A model generated the notes under the pieces. It was not told where the DNA came from. It worked only from the letters and a program-made list of their open reading frames with translations, and searched no databases. From Shinella daejeonensis (lineage in GTDB: Bacteria; Pseudomonadota; Alphaproteobacteria; Rhizobiales; Rhizobiaceae), in NCBI RefSeq assembly GCF_024281235.1, contig NZ_JAHWXY010000001.1, forward strand, positions 1,240,001 through 1,304,000: 64,000 nucleotides of DNA, given 5' to 3'. The translations under genes were made by a program, and so were the position numbers. Numbering within the stretch: the first letter of the stretch is position 1; the number at the start of each line of letters is the position of its first letter. Shown here piece by piece: positions 37,624 to 46,880 of this stretch.

Positions 37624-39129
37624 TCAGAGGTTGACCGTGACGCTCTTACGCGCCGTATAAGCTTCCAGAGCGCCTTCGATGGAATATTCCGAGCCGATGC
37701 CGCTCTGCTTGATACCACCGTAGGACATGCCGGGAATCTGTCCCCCGGCGCGGTTGATCTGGAGCCAGCCGGCATCGATGCGGCCGGCCGCATTGAGCGC
37801 CGTGGTCACATCGTGGCTGAAGATATAGGCTGCAAGACCATAGTGGGTGTCATTGGCCCAGGCGATGACCTCCTCCTCGTCCGTCCACGGAATGGCGACG
37901 AGGACCGGGCCGAAGACTTCTTCCCGCACGATCCGCCAGTCGTTGGCGAGGCCCTTGAGAATGGTCGGCTTCGGGAAGAAGCCGGCGTTCTCGCCCGCCG
38001 CCGGCGGAACCTCGCCGATCACCACTTCGGCCCCCGCGTCGACCGCCTCGCGAAGGAACGCCTGAACGGCGCTGTAGCGCTCCTCGTTGATGATCGCACC
38101 GATATCGGTTTCCTCATCGAGCGCGTCGCCGATCTTCATCCCGGCGAGCCTGGCGGTGACGCTCTTCAGGACCGGCTCGAACACGTCCTTATGGATATAA
38201 AGGCGGGACCCGGCGGTGCAGGACTGCCCCTGACGGGCAAAACGCATCGCCGCGATAATATTGGCCGCAAGGCCCTCGATCCGCCCGTCGGTCGCCGCGT
38301 CCGGATAGACGATGACCGGGCTCTTGCCGCCAAGCTCCAGCGTGGCGCGGGCGATACGGTCGGCGGCGGCATGCGCCACCAGCTTGCCGACCTCGACCGA
38401 GCCGGTGAACGAGATTTTCGCAACGTCCGGATGGGCCGAAAGGGCGGCACCGGCGACTTCGCCGACACCGGTCACGAGATTGAAGACCCCCTTCGGAAAG
38501 AGGTCGGCCGCAAGTTCGGCAATCCGGATCACGGCAAGCGGCGCATCTTCGGCCGGCTTGAGGACCAGCGTATTGCCGGTGCCGAGCGCCATGCCGATCT
38601 TGACGGCGGCAAGCACCAGCGGCGAGTTCCACGGGATGATCGCGGCAACGACGCCGAGCGGTTCGCGCGTCGTATAGCTGAACAGCCCCGGGCCGAGCGG
38701 AAGCGTCTCGCCCTTCTGTTCGGCAACCGTTCCGCCATAGTAGCGAAGCACTTCGATGGCGCTCATCACCTCGGGGCGGCTCTGCGTGCGCAAGGCGTTT
38801 CCGGTTTCGGCGGCAAGGACGCGGGCAATCTCCTCGCAATGGGCGGCGATGCGATCGGCAAGCTGCGTCAACAGCGCGCCGCGCGAACGGGACGCCATGC
38901 GCCGCCAGGAGGGAAACGCCGCCCTGGCGGCGGCGACGGCCGCATCGACGTCCTGCTTTCCGGCGGCTCCGATCGTCGTGATCGTGCTGCGCCGGCAGGG
39001 ATTGATGACGTCAAGCGTGGCGCCGGCGGCAGGCTCCACCCAGGCCCCGTCGATAAGCTGGCCGGAGAGGCCTTTGGTCGGGAGCGTGATTTCCGCCGTG
39101 TCGTTTGCGGCTTTTGCGGTCTGGGACAT
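37624..39129 (-). CDS. NAD(P)-dependent aldehyde dehydrogenase
   Basis: 501-residue aldehyde dehydrogenase with Asn168 (IPWNSP), Glu265 (LELGGKSP) and catalytic Cys304 (GQSCTAG). It lies between the beta-hydroxyacid dehydrogenase and the DUF4392 genes. The pairing suggests sequential oxidation of a hydroxyacid to a semialdehyde and then to an acid, perhaps the last steps after the PLP/DUF4392 reactions. Confidence 0.9.
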   Translation of the reverse strand: MSQTAKAANDTAEITLPTKGLSGQLIDGAWVEPAAGATLDVINPCRRSTITTIGAAGKQDVDAAVAAARAAFPSWRRMASRSRGALLTQLADRIAAHCEEIARVLAAETGNALRTQSRPEVMSAIEVLRYYGGTVAEQKGETLPLGPGLFSYTTREPLGVVAAIIPWNSPLVLAAVKIGMALGTGNTLVLKPAEDAPLAVIRIAELAADLFPKGVFNLVTGVGEVAGAALSAHPDVAKISFTGSVEVGKLVAHAAADRIARATLELGGKSPVIVYPDAATDGRIEGLAANIIAAMRFARQGQSCTAGSRLYIHKDVFEPVLKSVTARLAGMKIGDALDEETDIGAIINEERYSAVQAFLREAVDAGAEVVIGEVPPAAGENAGFFPKPTILKGLANDWRIVREEVFGPVLVAIPWTDEEEVIAWANDTHYGLAAYIFSHDVTTALNAAGRIDAGWLQINRAGGQIPGMSYGGIKQSGIGSEYSIEGALEAYTARKSVTVNL

Positions 39130-39156
39130 GGTCTATCCTGCTTGAAATACGTGTGA

Positions 39157-40050
39157 TCAGGCGCTCGCGGGAAGGCGCAATTCCACCTTCAGGAGGTTTT
39201 CGAAGACTTCCGAAACGCTGGTGGAATCCTTGGCGCCGAGGCCCTCGGCGCGCGCCATGTTGTAGATCTGGCGGACCATCTGGCCGAGCGGCATGGGATA
39301 GGCCGAAAACTCCTCCAGGCAGAGCGAGATGTCCTTGTGCATCAGATCGAGGGCGAAATTTGCCGGCCGCTCTTCCGTGAAGAGGGTCTTGGGGAGATAG
39401 TCGAGCATCTTGCTGCCGGCGAGACCGCCCGACAGGACGTCCGTCAGGATGGAGAGGTTCGCGCCGGACTTGACGCTTGCCGCCAGCACTTCACCAAGCG
39501 CGACCGTATTGATCGCCGTGAGAAGATTGTGGGCAAGCTTGGTAAGCTGGCCGGTGCCGACCGGGCCGCAATGAACGATACGGCCGGCGATCGGCCCGAG
39601 GACCGGCCTTGCGGCTTCGAGAACCTCCGGACGGGCGCCGGCCATCACCAGAAGCGTGCCGGCTCCAGCGCCCGCGACGCCGCCGCTGACCGGCGCATCC
39701 ATGAAGTGAACGCCCCGGGCCTCGCAGAGGCTGGCGACAGCCCGCGTCGTCGATGCATCGACCGTGCTGAAATCGATGACCGTGGCGCCCGCGGCGACCG
39801 TCCGCAGGATACCGTTCTCGCCGGTAATCGCTTCCCGCAGCGAGGCCGGGCTCGGAAGGCTGCTGAGAACGAACATCGCCGGGGCAGCCGCCGCGCCCGC
39901 CGAAGCTTCCACGATGGCGCCCTTTTCGGAAAGAGCCGCCGTGGCTGCCGTGTCAGGATCGAAAACATGGACGACATGACCCGCATCGAGAAGGCGAAGC
40001 GCCATTCTCGACCCCATGCGACCGACACCAATGAATGCAACCGTCGTCAT
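39157..40050 (-). CDS. Beta-hydroxyacid dehydrogenase (HIBADH family)
   Basis: 297-residue NAD(P)-dependent enzyme: FIGVGRMGSRMA (6-17), substrate motif DAPVSGGVAGA (118-128) and catalytic Lys171 in GQLTKLAHN. It is the first gene of the nine-gene operon and faces the LysR gene. Substrates of the family include 3-hydroxyisobutyrate, glycerate/tartronate semialdehyde and beta-hydroxyglutarate-like acids; none can be chosen from sequence. Confidence 0.9.
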   Translation of the reverse strand: MTTVAFIGVGRMGSRMALRLLDAGHVVHVFDPDTAATAALSEKGAIVEASAGAAAAPAMFVLSSLPSPASLREAITGENGILRTVAAGATVIDFSTVDASTTRAVASLCEARGVHFMDAPVSGGVAGAGAGTLLVMAGARPEVLEAARPVLGPIAGRIVHCGPVGTGQLTKLAHNLLTAINTVALGEVLAASVKSGANLSILTDVLSGGLAGSKMLDYLPKTLFTEERPANFALDLMHKDISLCLEEFSAYPMPLGQMVRQIYNMARAEGLGAKDSTSVSEVFENLLKVELRLPASA

Positions 40051-40224
40051 CCTGCACCTTTCCTGTGCTGCGCCAAAAGGTCTTCTTCAAGGAGGCAAGA
40101 ACGAAGAACGGCGATGACGCGGCACAGGCTTCCAAGCCTGTCGTTCTCCAAGTTCGCTCCCCCCTTTTTTCCATTGAGCGCAGAAAACGGGTGAAAGAAA
40201 AGACGACGCTTGATAACAGTGCAT

Positions 40225-40239
40225 GTAAGAAAAAATTAC
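40225..40239. promoter_or_regulatory. LysR-type binding box (T-N11-A)
   Basis: GTAA (40225-40228) and TTAC (40236-40239) flank an A-rich centre and fit T-N11-A (T40226, A40238). It lies 13 bases before the LysR start, inside the 200-base gap shared with the divergent operon. Confidence 0.5.
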
Positions 40240-40251
40240 GGGTTAACGCTC

Positions 40252-41169
40252 ATGCTCAATCTGTCGCGATTGCAACTCCTTCACGAGCTTTCCGTGCTCG
40301 GCACGATATCGGCCGTCGCACGATCGCTGGAACTGACGAGACCGGCCGTGTCCCAGCAGCTCTCCCTGCTCGAAAAGGAAGTCGGCTTCGTCCTGTTCGA
40401 GCGTTCGGGGCGGGGCGTGCGCTGGACATCGGCGGGCGAGCGCCTGCTTGCCGGTATCGGCGGCATCCTCCAGGCGGTCAACGAGGTGGAGGCGGACCTT
40501 GCGCGCACCGCCCAGACGGTCTCCGGCGAATTGCGGATCGCCGCCTTCGGCTCTGCCGCCGCGACCATCATTCCGCAGGCGATGACGCGGCTTGCAAAAC
40601 AGCATCCCCAGCTGGAGATCTTTTTCAACGAGATGGAGCCGGGCGACGGCCTCAAGGCGACCGCCGCGAAACAGGTCGACATCGCGATCGTCGACGATCT
40701 CACCGGCACGGAAAACGTCGCGCTCCAGCTCGATTTCGAGCCGCTTTACATCGACCCGTTCAAGGCCGTGGTATCGGCCGATCACCGCCTGGCGAGCACC
40801 GGGCGGCGGTCGGTGGAGCTATGGGAGCTTGCACAGGAAACATGGGCGCTCAACCAATCGGCCGTGGGCTATCAGACGTTCATCGTCCATGCCTGCCACG
40901 CGGAGGGCTATTCGCCGAAGATCATGTCGAGCTGCCGCAACATCGCAGCCACGCTGGAGTTCGTGCGGACGGGAAGCTACGTCACGGTTCTTCCGGGCCT
41001 TGCCACGCACAACATACAGGTCGATCCCGATTTCCGCTGTCTGGACCTGCGTCCCCTCACCCAGCGGCGATTGTTCACGGCCTTTGCAAAAGGCAGCAAG
41101 GCCCGCCCGGTGATCGGCTCGGCGCTGGAGGCGTTTCAGCAGGCCTGCTCGCTGTTCGTAAACCGTTGA
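40252..41169 (+). CDS. LysR-family transcriptional regulator
   Basis: 305-residue regulator. Helix-turn-helix: LLHELSVLGTISAVARSLELTRPAVSQQLSLLEKEVGFVLFERSGRGV; the rest is the periplasmic-binding-like effector domain. ATG 40252 (MLNLSRLQ) is chosen over an upstream frame start at 40210 because the family starts here. It is divergent from the DUF4392 operon, which it probably controls with an operon-specific inducer. Confidence 0.92.
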   Translation: MLNLSRLQLLHELSVLGTISAVARSLELTRPAVSQQLSLLEKEVGFVLFERSGRGVRWTSAGERLLAGIGGILQAVNEVEADLARTAQTVSGELRIAAFGSAAATIIPQAMTRLAKQHPQLEIFFNEMEPGDGLKATAAKQVDIAIVDDLTGTENVALQLDFEPLYIDPFKAVVSADHRLASTGRRSVELWELAQETWALNQSAVGYQTFIVHACHAEGYSPKIMSSCRNIAATLEFVRTGSYVTVLPGLATHNIQVDPDFRCLDLRPLTQRRLFTAFAKGSKARPVIGSALEAFQQACSLFVNR

Positions 41170-41202
41170 CGATCGCTTTTCCGGCGCAAACGGAAACCGC
41201 CG

Positions 41203-42210
41203 TCACCCCACGATCGCCGCCAGCACGCTGACGCAGTCGCCGGGCTTGACGAGGCCTGGGAAATGACGGGCGGCAAGGACGCCATCCATCTTCGCCGTCA
41301 CCTCCAGCGGCGCGACGCCGGTGCGCCCGACGGGATAGATACGGGCGACCACATCGCCGTTTTCCACCGTATCGCCGAGATCGTAGAGCGGTTCGATCAG
41401 GCCGCCGTCTTCGGCAAAGGAGAAGCAGTCGCCGTCCGGCATGTCGAGCCAGGTCGTTTCCGTAGAGACGACGGCACCCTTCAGGATGCCCGCCGCCTTC
41501 AGCATGTTCGCAACACCGGTCCGGGCGATACCGGCGGTCTTCGCCGTCGCCGTGCCGCCGCCGCCAAGCTCGGTGGTGATGAAGACCTTGCCCATCTCCT
41601 CGGCCGCCGTGTCGTACATGCCGACCGCGTCGATCTCCAGCATCTTCATCGACCAGGGAGCCCCGAAAGCGCCGACGAGTTCGAAGGCTCTGGCCTCCAG
41701 CACCTTGTCGGGCAGGATATGGGCGGCGCAGAAGGGCAGGAAATCGAGCGTCTTGCCGCCCGAATGGAAATCGAGAACGACATCGGCAAGCGGCAGCAGC
41801 ACGCGCTGGAAATAGTCGGCGATCTTCTGCGTGACCGTTCCGTCCGGCGCGCCGGGAAAGCTGCGGTTCATGTTGCCCCGGTCGATCGGCGAGGTGCGCG
41901 TGCCGGCAAGGAACGCCGGATAGTTCATCGCCGGCACAATGATGATGCGGCCCGAGACATCCTCCGCCTTCACTGTACGGGCGAGATCGAAGAGCGCGAT
42001 CGGCCCTTCGTATTCGTCGCCGTGATTGCCGCCGGTGAGAAGGGCCGTCGGCCCCTCGCCGTTTTTCACGACCGTCACGGGGATCGTCACCGATCCCCAG
42101 GCGGAATCGTCCCGGCTATAGGGCAGGCGCAGGAAACCGTGCTGCACGCCTGCGGCCGAAAAATCGACCGTGGAGCTGATCGGCGAGGGACGCAGGGGAC
42201 GATCCAGCAT
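41203..42210 (-). CDS. doeB: N-alpha-acetyl-L-2,4-diaminobutyrate deacetylase DoeB (EutE)
   Basis: 335-residue zinc enzyme of the succinylglutamate desuccinylase/aspartoacylase family. Zinc ligands are His63 and Glu66 (GGNHGDEYEG) and His149 (DFHSGG), and RGNMNRSFPG (111-120) is the substrate loop. In ectoine degradation it removes the acetyl group from N-alpha-acetyl-diaminobutyrate to give diaminobutyrate. It is the last gene of the leftward ehu-eut operon, three bases after doeA. Confidence 0.95.
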   Translation of the reverse strand: MLDRPLRPSPISSTVDFSAAGVQHGFLRLPYSRDDSAWGSVTIPVTVVKNGEGPTALLTGGNHGDEYEGPIALFDLARTVKAEDVSGRIIIVPAMNYPAFLAGTRTSPIDRGNMNRSFPGAPDGTVTQKIADYFQRVLLPLADVVLDFHSGGKTLDFLPFCAAHILPDKVLEARAFELVGAFGAPWSMKMLEIDAVGMYDTAAEEMGKVFITTELGGGGTATAKTAGIARTGVANMLKAAGILKGAVVSTETTWLDMPDGDCFSFAEDGGLIEPLYDLGDTVENGDVVARIYPVGRTGVAPLEVTAKMDGVLAARHFPGLVKPGDCVSVLAAIVG

Positions 42211-42213
42211 GGC

Positions 42214-43395
42214 TCAATCCTTCACGAGCAGCTTGCGCGGCACATCGGCCAGGCATTCGACCCCGGTTTCGGTGATCAGGATGCTTTCCGTCGTCTCGAA
42301 GCCCATGTCTTCCAGCCACAAGCCGGTCATGAAATGGAAGGTCATGCCCGGCTTCAGTTCCGTCCTGTCGCCGGGCCGCAGGCTCATCGTGCGCTCGCCC
42401 CAGTCCGGCGGATAGGAGACGCCGATCGGATAGCCGGTGCGATTGTCCTTCACGATGCCGTATTTCTTCAGCACGCGGAAAAAGGCATTGGCGATATCCT
42501 CGCAGGTATTGCCGGGTTTGGCGACCGCAAGCCCCGCCTCCATGCCTTCGAGCGTCGCCTTTTCCGCATCGATGAAGGCCTGCGTCGGCTTGCCGAGGAA
42601 GACGGTGCGCGACAGCGGCACATGATAGCGATGGTAGCAGCCGGCGATCTCGAAGAACGTGCCCTCGCCGGATTTCATCGGCCGGTCGTCCCACGTCAGA
42701 TGCGGCGCGGAGGCTTCGACACCCGACGGCAGCAGCGGCACGATCGCCGGATAATCGCCGCCGATGCCTTCGACGCCGCGCGTGCCGGCATCGTAGATCT
42801 CGGCGACAAGATCGCATTTGCGCATGCCCACTTCGATCTTGTCGAAGATCCGCTGATGCATCGCCTCCACGATGCGCGCGGCGTTGCGCATATATTTGAT
42901 CTCCGTCTCGCTCTTCACCGCACGCTGCCAGTTGACGAGCGCGGTGGCGTCGACGAAGCGGGCATTCGGCAGATGCTTCGTCAGCGAGGCGAAGGCGGCG
43001 GCCGAAAACCAGTAATTGTCCATCTCGACGCCGATCGTCAGCGTGTCGAGACCACGCTCGGAAATCCTGGCCGACAGATAGTCCATCGGATGACGTTCGG
43101 TGGACTGTACGTAATGGTCCGGATAGCCGATGATATTGTCATGCTTCAGATAGGCGGTGAATTTCGCGCCATTGGCGTCCTGGCCGCGGCCGTACCAGAT
43201 CGGCTCGCCCGTCGGCGGCACGACAACGCATTGATGCACATAAAACGACCAGCCGTCATAGCCGGTCAGCCAGTTCATGTTCGACGGATCGCTTACGATC
43301 AGCACGTCGATCCCCCTGGCCTCCATGGCGCGCCTCGTCTTTTCGAGACGCGCCGCATATTCCGCGAGAGAGAACTTCAGGTTCGCTTGTTTCAT
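42214..43395 (-). CDS. doeA: Ectoine hydrolase DoeA (EutD)
   Basis: 393-residue enzyme of the M24 peptidase/creatinase fold that opens the ectoine ring to N-alpha-acetyl-diaminobutyrate. Diagnostic stretches include DPSNMNWLTGYDGWSFYVHQ, YGRGQDANGAKFTAY and FEIAGCYHRYHVPLSRT. ATG 43395 (MKQANLKFS) is chosen; the longer frame continues only into poorly conserved arginine-rich residues. It lies beside doeB and downstream of eutABC. Confidence 0.95.
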   Translation of the reverse strand: MKQANLKFSLAEYAARLEKTRRAMEARGIDVLIVSDPSNMNWLTGYDGWSFYVHQCVVVPPTGEPIWYGRGQDANGAKFTAYLKHDNIIGYPDHYVQSTERHPMDYLSARISERGLDTLTIGVEMDNYWFSAAAFASLTKHLPNARFVDATALVNWQRAVKSETEIKYMRNAARIVEAMHQRIFDKIEVGMRKCDLVAEIYDAGTRGVEGIGGDYPAIVPLLPSGVEASAPHLTWDDRPMKSGEGTFFEIAGCYHRYHVPLSRTVFLGKPTQAFIDAEKATLEGMEAGLAVAKPGNTCEDIANAFFRVLKKYGIVKDNRTGYPIGVSYPPDWGERTMSLRPGDRTELKPGMTFHFMTGLWLEDMGFETTESILITETGVECLADVPRKLLVKD

Positions 43396-43439
43396 CGGTC
43401 TTTCCTCATTTCCACCTGCCTGCCGGCATCGGTCTGGTC

Positions 43440-44432
43440 TCAACTCTCGAAGGTCGTGCCGGCGCCGGCCGCCGCCGCGCGAGCGCAGGCAAGGGTCGCG
43501 ATGGCCGTGTCCTGAATGCCCGTGCCGGTAAGGTCCGCCACGGTGATCTCATCGGGGCCGGTGCGGCCCGGCGTCCTGCCGGCGACGATCTCGCCAAGTT
43601 CGCGATAGCCAGCGCTTGCCGTCGCAAGGCCGGCTTCGATGGCATGGTGCAGTTCACCCAGGCGGCGCGTTTGCGTCAGGCTGTCGGCGACATAAAGATC
43701 GGCGGCGGCGATAACGGCGGGCTCGATCTCGTTCTTGTGCTCCGCATCCGAACCCATGGCGGTGACATGCTGGCCCGGCTGGAGCCAGTCGGCTTTCAGG
43801 ACCGGCGTTTCGGAGGGTGTGGTGGTCACGATGACATCCGCGCCGTCGACCGCGGCCCAGCCGCAGGCCTCAGCCCGGATCGGAAAGCCGAGCGCCGCCG
43901 TCAGTTCCGACGCCGCCGCCGCGGCCCTGGCCGTATCACGCGCCCAGATGCGGGCTTCGCGAATCGGGCGGACGAGCGTCAGGGCCTCAAGTTGCAGCTT
44001 CGCCTGCATGCCGGCGCCGAAGATGGCGGCGACCCCGGCGTCCGGACGGCAAAGGTGCCTTGCCGCGACGGCGCCGGCGGCGGCCGTGCGCACATCCGTC
44101 AGATAGCCGTTGTCGAGAAGCACCGCCTGCACGAGGCCGGTCCTGGTCGAAAACAGCACCATGAGGCCATTGGTGCTCGGCAGGCCGATCTTCGGATTGT
44201 CGAAGAAACCGGGACTGATCTTGATCGCGAAGCCGTCGAGGCCGGGCACATAGGCGGTCTTCACGTCGACCTCGCCGCGATGCTCGGGAATGTCGAGCCG
44301 CAGGATCGGCGGCATGGCGACAGCTTTCGTGGCCAGCGCGTGAAACGCCTCTTCCACGCAGGCGATCGCTTCGAGATCGAGGGGAACGATACGCCGCAGT
44401 TCCGCTTCGGTGAGGATCTTCATCGCCGTCAT
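43440..44432 (-). CDS. eutC: Ectoine utilisation protein EutC (ornithine cyclodeaminase family)
   Basis: 330-residue protein of the ornithine cyclodeaminase/mu-crystallin family with a nucleotide-binding AAIFGAGMQAKLQLEAL and VDVKTAYVPGL. Together with EutA and EutB it is needed to convert 5-hydroxyectoine to ectoine; the exact step is not settled. The start ATG 44432 forms an ATGA overlap with eutB; ATG 44423 is an alternative. Confidence 0.92.
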   Translation of the reverse strand: MTAMKILTEAELRRIVPLDLEAIACVEEAFHALATKAVAMPPILRLDIPEHRGEVDVKTAYVPGLDGFAIKISPGFFDNPKIGLPSTNGLMVLFSTRTGLVQAVLLDNGYLTDVRTAAAGAVAARHLCRPDAGVAAIFGAGMQAKLQLEALTLVRPIREARIWARDTARAAAAASELTAALGFPIRAEACGWAAVDGADVIVTTTPSETPVLKADWLQPGQHVTAMGSDAEHKNEIEPAVIAAADLYVADSLTQTRRLGELHHAIEAGLATASAGYRELGEIVAGRTPGRTGPDEITVADLTGTGIQDTAIATLACARAAAAGAGTTFES

Positions 44433-45436
44433 GCCGCCTGCTCCCCGAACAGATCGGCCGCGCCGTTGATGACCCGCCGATGCAGTTCCATGTCGATGTT
44501 GCGCCCGGAAAGCACCACCGCCACGGGGCCGTCCAGTATGCCGAGGCGGCCCGAAAGCAGCGCCGCCATGCCAACGGCGCCCGCCCCTTCGATCACCTCG
44601 CGCTCCTCGCGATAGGCGTGGCGGATGCCGGCGGCGATCTCGGCCTCGGTCAGCAGGATCACCTCGTCGAGCAGGTCGCGGCACATGCGGAAGGTCACGC
44701 CGTTGTCGAGGCCGATGCCGCCGCCGAGCGAATCGGCAAGGCTTGCGACCTCCTCGACCTGCACCGGTCTGCCGGCATCGAGGCTCGCCTTCATGGCGGC
44801 CCCGCGATCCATGGTGAGGCCGATCACGCGGGTCTTCGCGGACAGTCCTTTCACCGCCGCTGCCACGCCCGCGGCAAGTCCGCCGCCGGAAAGCGGCACG
44901 AGCACGGTCGCCACGTCCGGCATGGCCGCGACGATCTCGATGCCAAGCGTGCCCTGTCCGGCCACGACGGACGGATCGTCGAAAGGCGGCACCATGACGA
45001 GACCTTCCCCGGCGACCAGCCGGTCCACCTCGGCCTGCGCCTCATCCTGCGAGCGGCCGACGATGCGGACCCGGGCGCCGAGACGCCGGATCTCCCGAAC
45101 CTTGTTTTCCGGCACCAGCGTCGACATGCAGATCGTCGCGGTCACGCCTTCGGCGCTTGCCGCATGAGAAAGCGCGCGGCCGTGATTGCCGGTCGACGCG
45201 GCGACGACGCCCCTTGTACGCTGTTCGGCCGAAAGCGAGAGCACCGCATTGGTCGCACCGCGCAGCTTGAAGCTGCCGGTCACCTGATGATGTTCGAGCT
45301 TCAGGCCGACCGGAACGCCGCAACGCTCCGACAGCGACGCCGACAGGGCGAAAGGCGTCGGCAGGATGCGCCCTTCGATGCGCCGCGTCGCCTGTTCGAT
45401 ATCCGCCAATGTCACGGGAAGCGGTTCGTCCGTCAT
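44429..45436 (-). CDS. eutB: Hydroxyectoine utilisation dehydratase EutB
   Basis: 335-residue PLP enzyme of the threonine dehydratase (fold type II) family. The Schiff-base lysine is Lys57 in TGSFKLRGATNA; the phosphate-binding glycine loop is VPLSGGGLAAG. It is thought to dehydrate hydroxyectoine in the EutABC route. It lies three bases after eutA and overlaps eutC. Confidence 0.93.
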   Translation of the reverse strand: MTDEPLPVTLADIEQATRRIEGRILPTPFALSASLSERCGVPVGLKLEHHQVTGSFKLRGATNAVLSLSAEQRTRGVVAASTGNHGRALSHAASAEGVTATICMSTLVPENKVREIRRLGARVRIVGRSQDEAQAEVDRLVAGEGLVMVPPFDDPSVVAGQGTLGIEIVAAMPDVATVLVPLSGGGLAAGVAAAVKGLSAKTRVIGLTMDRGAAMKASLDAGRPVQVEEVASLADSLGGGIGLDNGVTFRMCRDLLDEVILLTEAEIAAGIRHAYREEREVIEGAGAVGMAALLSGRLGILDGPVAVVLSGRNIDMELHRRVINGAADLFGEQAA

Positions 45437-45439
45437 GAC

Positions 45440-46216
45440 CTAGCGCTCCCGAAAGGCAAGCGTCATGAGCCGGCCCAGTTCGGGCCGGGCGGCGGCGTCG
45501 CCGCAAAGCCGCAGGCAGGCCCAGGCAGTCGCAAGGTTGCTGGAGACCACGGGCTTGCCGATGGCGGCCTCAATCCCGGCCACGACGCCGGCGGCCCGCA
45601 CGGCGGTGCAGGAGATGAACAGCGCGTCGCAGTCCGGCGCGGTCGCCTCCTTTGCGAAAGCGACGATCTCGTCCGGGGTAATCCTCGCCATCTCGCGATC
45701 GTCGGTCAGTCCGAGGCAGGTGAACCGCGCGATATCGAAACCGAGCGCCAGGAAATAATCCGCCATGGGCCGGCTGGTCTCGATCGAATAGGGCGTCAGG
45801 ATCGAGATCCGCTTCGCGCCGAGCGCGTTCAGGCCGCGGACGGCGGCAGCGGTCGGGGTCACCACGGCGGCCTCCGGCTTGGCGGCCCTGATCGCCGCCT
45901 CCACCTCGGCGTCGCCGATCACGACGGAAGCGGAGGTGCAGGAATACATGACCACATCGAGCGGTTCGTCCGGGAGAATGAGCGCCGCGCCGGCCGTCAG
46001 CGACGGCTGCATGGCGCGAAGGTTTTCCGGCGTGACCGGATTGGCATAGGGAATACGCGTCGCATAGACGCCGATCCGGTCGCTCGCCACCATGCGCTGG
46101 AAATCGATCTCCGTCGTGTGGTCGGTCGCCAGGATGATCAGGCCGACACGCCGGGCCAGCGGACGGTCATCGAGTTGCGGCGCGCGCGAGGCGAGCGTCA
46201 GGTCGGGCATGCGCAT
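45440..46216 (-). CDS. eutA: Ectoine utilisation protein EutA (maleate-isomerase-like)
   Basis: 258-residue protein of the Asp/Glu racemase superfamily, close to maleate isomerase and arylmalonate decarboxylase. The two active-site cysteines are Cys93 (YSCTSAS) and Cys203 (ISCTAVRA). It acts with EutB and EutC on hydroxyectoine. ATG 46216 follows GGAGG; a much longer frame upstream merely overlaps ehuD. Confidence 0.92.
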   Translation of the reverse strand: MRMPDLTLASRAPQLDDRPLARRVGLIILATDHTTEIDFQRMVASDRIGVYATRIPYANPVTPENLRAMQPSLTAGAALILPDEPLDVVMYSCTSASVVIGDAEVEAAIRAAKPEAAVVTPTAAAVRGLNALGAKRISILTPYSIETSRPMADYFLALGFDIARFTCLGLTDDREMARITPDEIVAFAKEATAPDCDALFISCTAVRAAGVVAGIEAAIGKPVVSSNLATAWACLRLCGDAAARPELGRLMTLAFRER

Positions 46217-46878
46217 CAGTGTTCCTCCACCCGGGCGTAACGCTCTTCCAGCCAGCGAAGAAAGACGACGGAGATCAGGCTCATCACCAGGAAGAAGACG
46301 CCGACCAGCGTCATCGGCTCGATATAGCGGTAGCTGCTGTTGGCGACGCTTTTCGCCTGATTCATCAGTTCCAGCACGGTGATGGCCGACAGCAACGGCG
46401 TTTCCTTGAACATGGCGATCAGATAGTTGGCGAGCGCCGGGATCATCGGCGGGATGGCCTGCGGCAGGATCACGTGGATCCAGGTCTGGCGGGCGCTGAG
46501 GTTCGTCGCCTTCGCCGCCTCCCACTGGCCGCGCGGCACGTTCTCGATACCGGAACGATAGACCTCGGCGGCATAGGTCCCGTAATGCACGCCGAGCCCG
46601 ATGATGCCGGCCAGCAGCGCCGGCAGGCGGATACCGATATCCGGCAGGACGAAGAAGATGAAATAGAGCTGAACGAGCAGCGGCGTGCCGCGGATGAACT
46701 CGACGGTAAAGCCGACGGCACGCGCAATCGGCCTTGGCGCCGTCATGCGGAGGATGGCGAAGACGAGGCCGACGACGGCGGCAACGGCAGCGCCGAAAAG
46801 GGTGGCGATGAGCGTGATCTTCAGCCCCTCGATGAGGGTCGGCATGATCTCCCAGACGAAATTCCAGTCCCATTCCAT
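46216..46878 (-). CDS. ehuD: Ectoine/hydroxyectoine ABC transporter permease EhuD
   Basis: 220-residue inner-membrane permease of the HisMQ family: RGTPLLVQLYFIFFVLPDIG and EAAKATNLSARQTWIHVILPQAIPP. It pairs with EhuC. ATG 46878 (MEWDWNF) follows ehuC by two bases; the stop touches the eutA start. Confidence 0.93.
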   Translation of the reverse strand: MEWDWNFVWEIMPTLIEGLKITLIATLFGAAVAAVVGLVFAILRMTAPRPIARAVGFTVEFIRGTPLLVQLYFIFFVLPDIGIRLPALLAGIIGLGVHYGTYAAEVYRSGIENVPRGQWEAAKATNLSARQTWIHVILPQAIPPMIPALANYLIAMFKETPLLSAITVLELMNQAKSVANSSYRYIEPMTLVGVFFLVMSLISVVFLRWLEERYARVEEH

Positions 46879-46880
46879 CG

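Noticed and set aside
41178-41196. TTTCCG/CGGAAA inverted repeat between LysR and doeB stops
   Set aside because: Six base pairs with a seven-base loop and no T run; possible weak terminator but below the level I would report as a feature.
41263-43515. A 750-codon plus-strand frame opposite doeA and doeB
   Set aside because: Shadow frame; the minus-strand genes have clear metal-site and family motifs.
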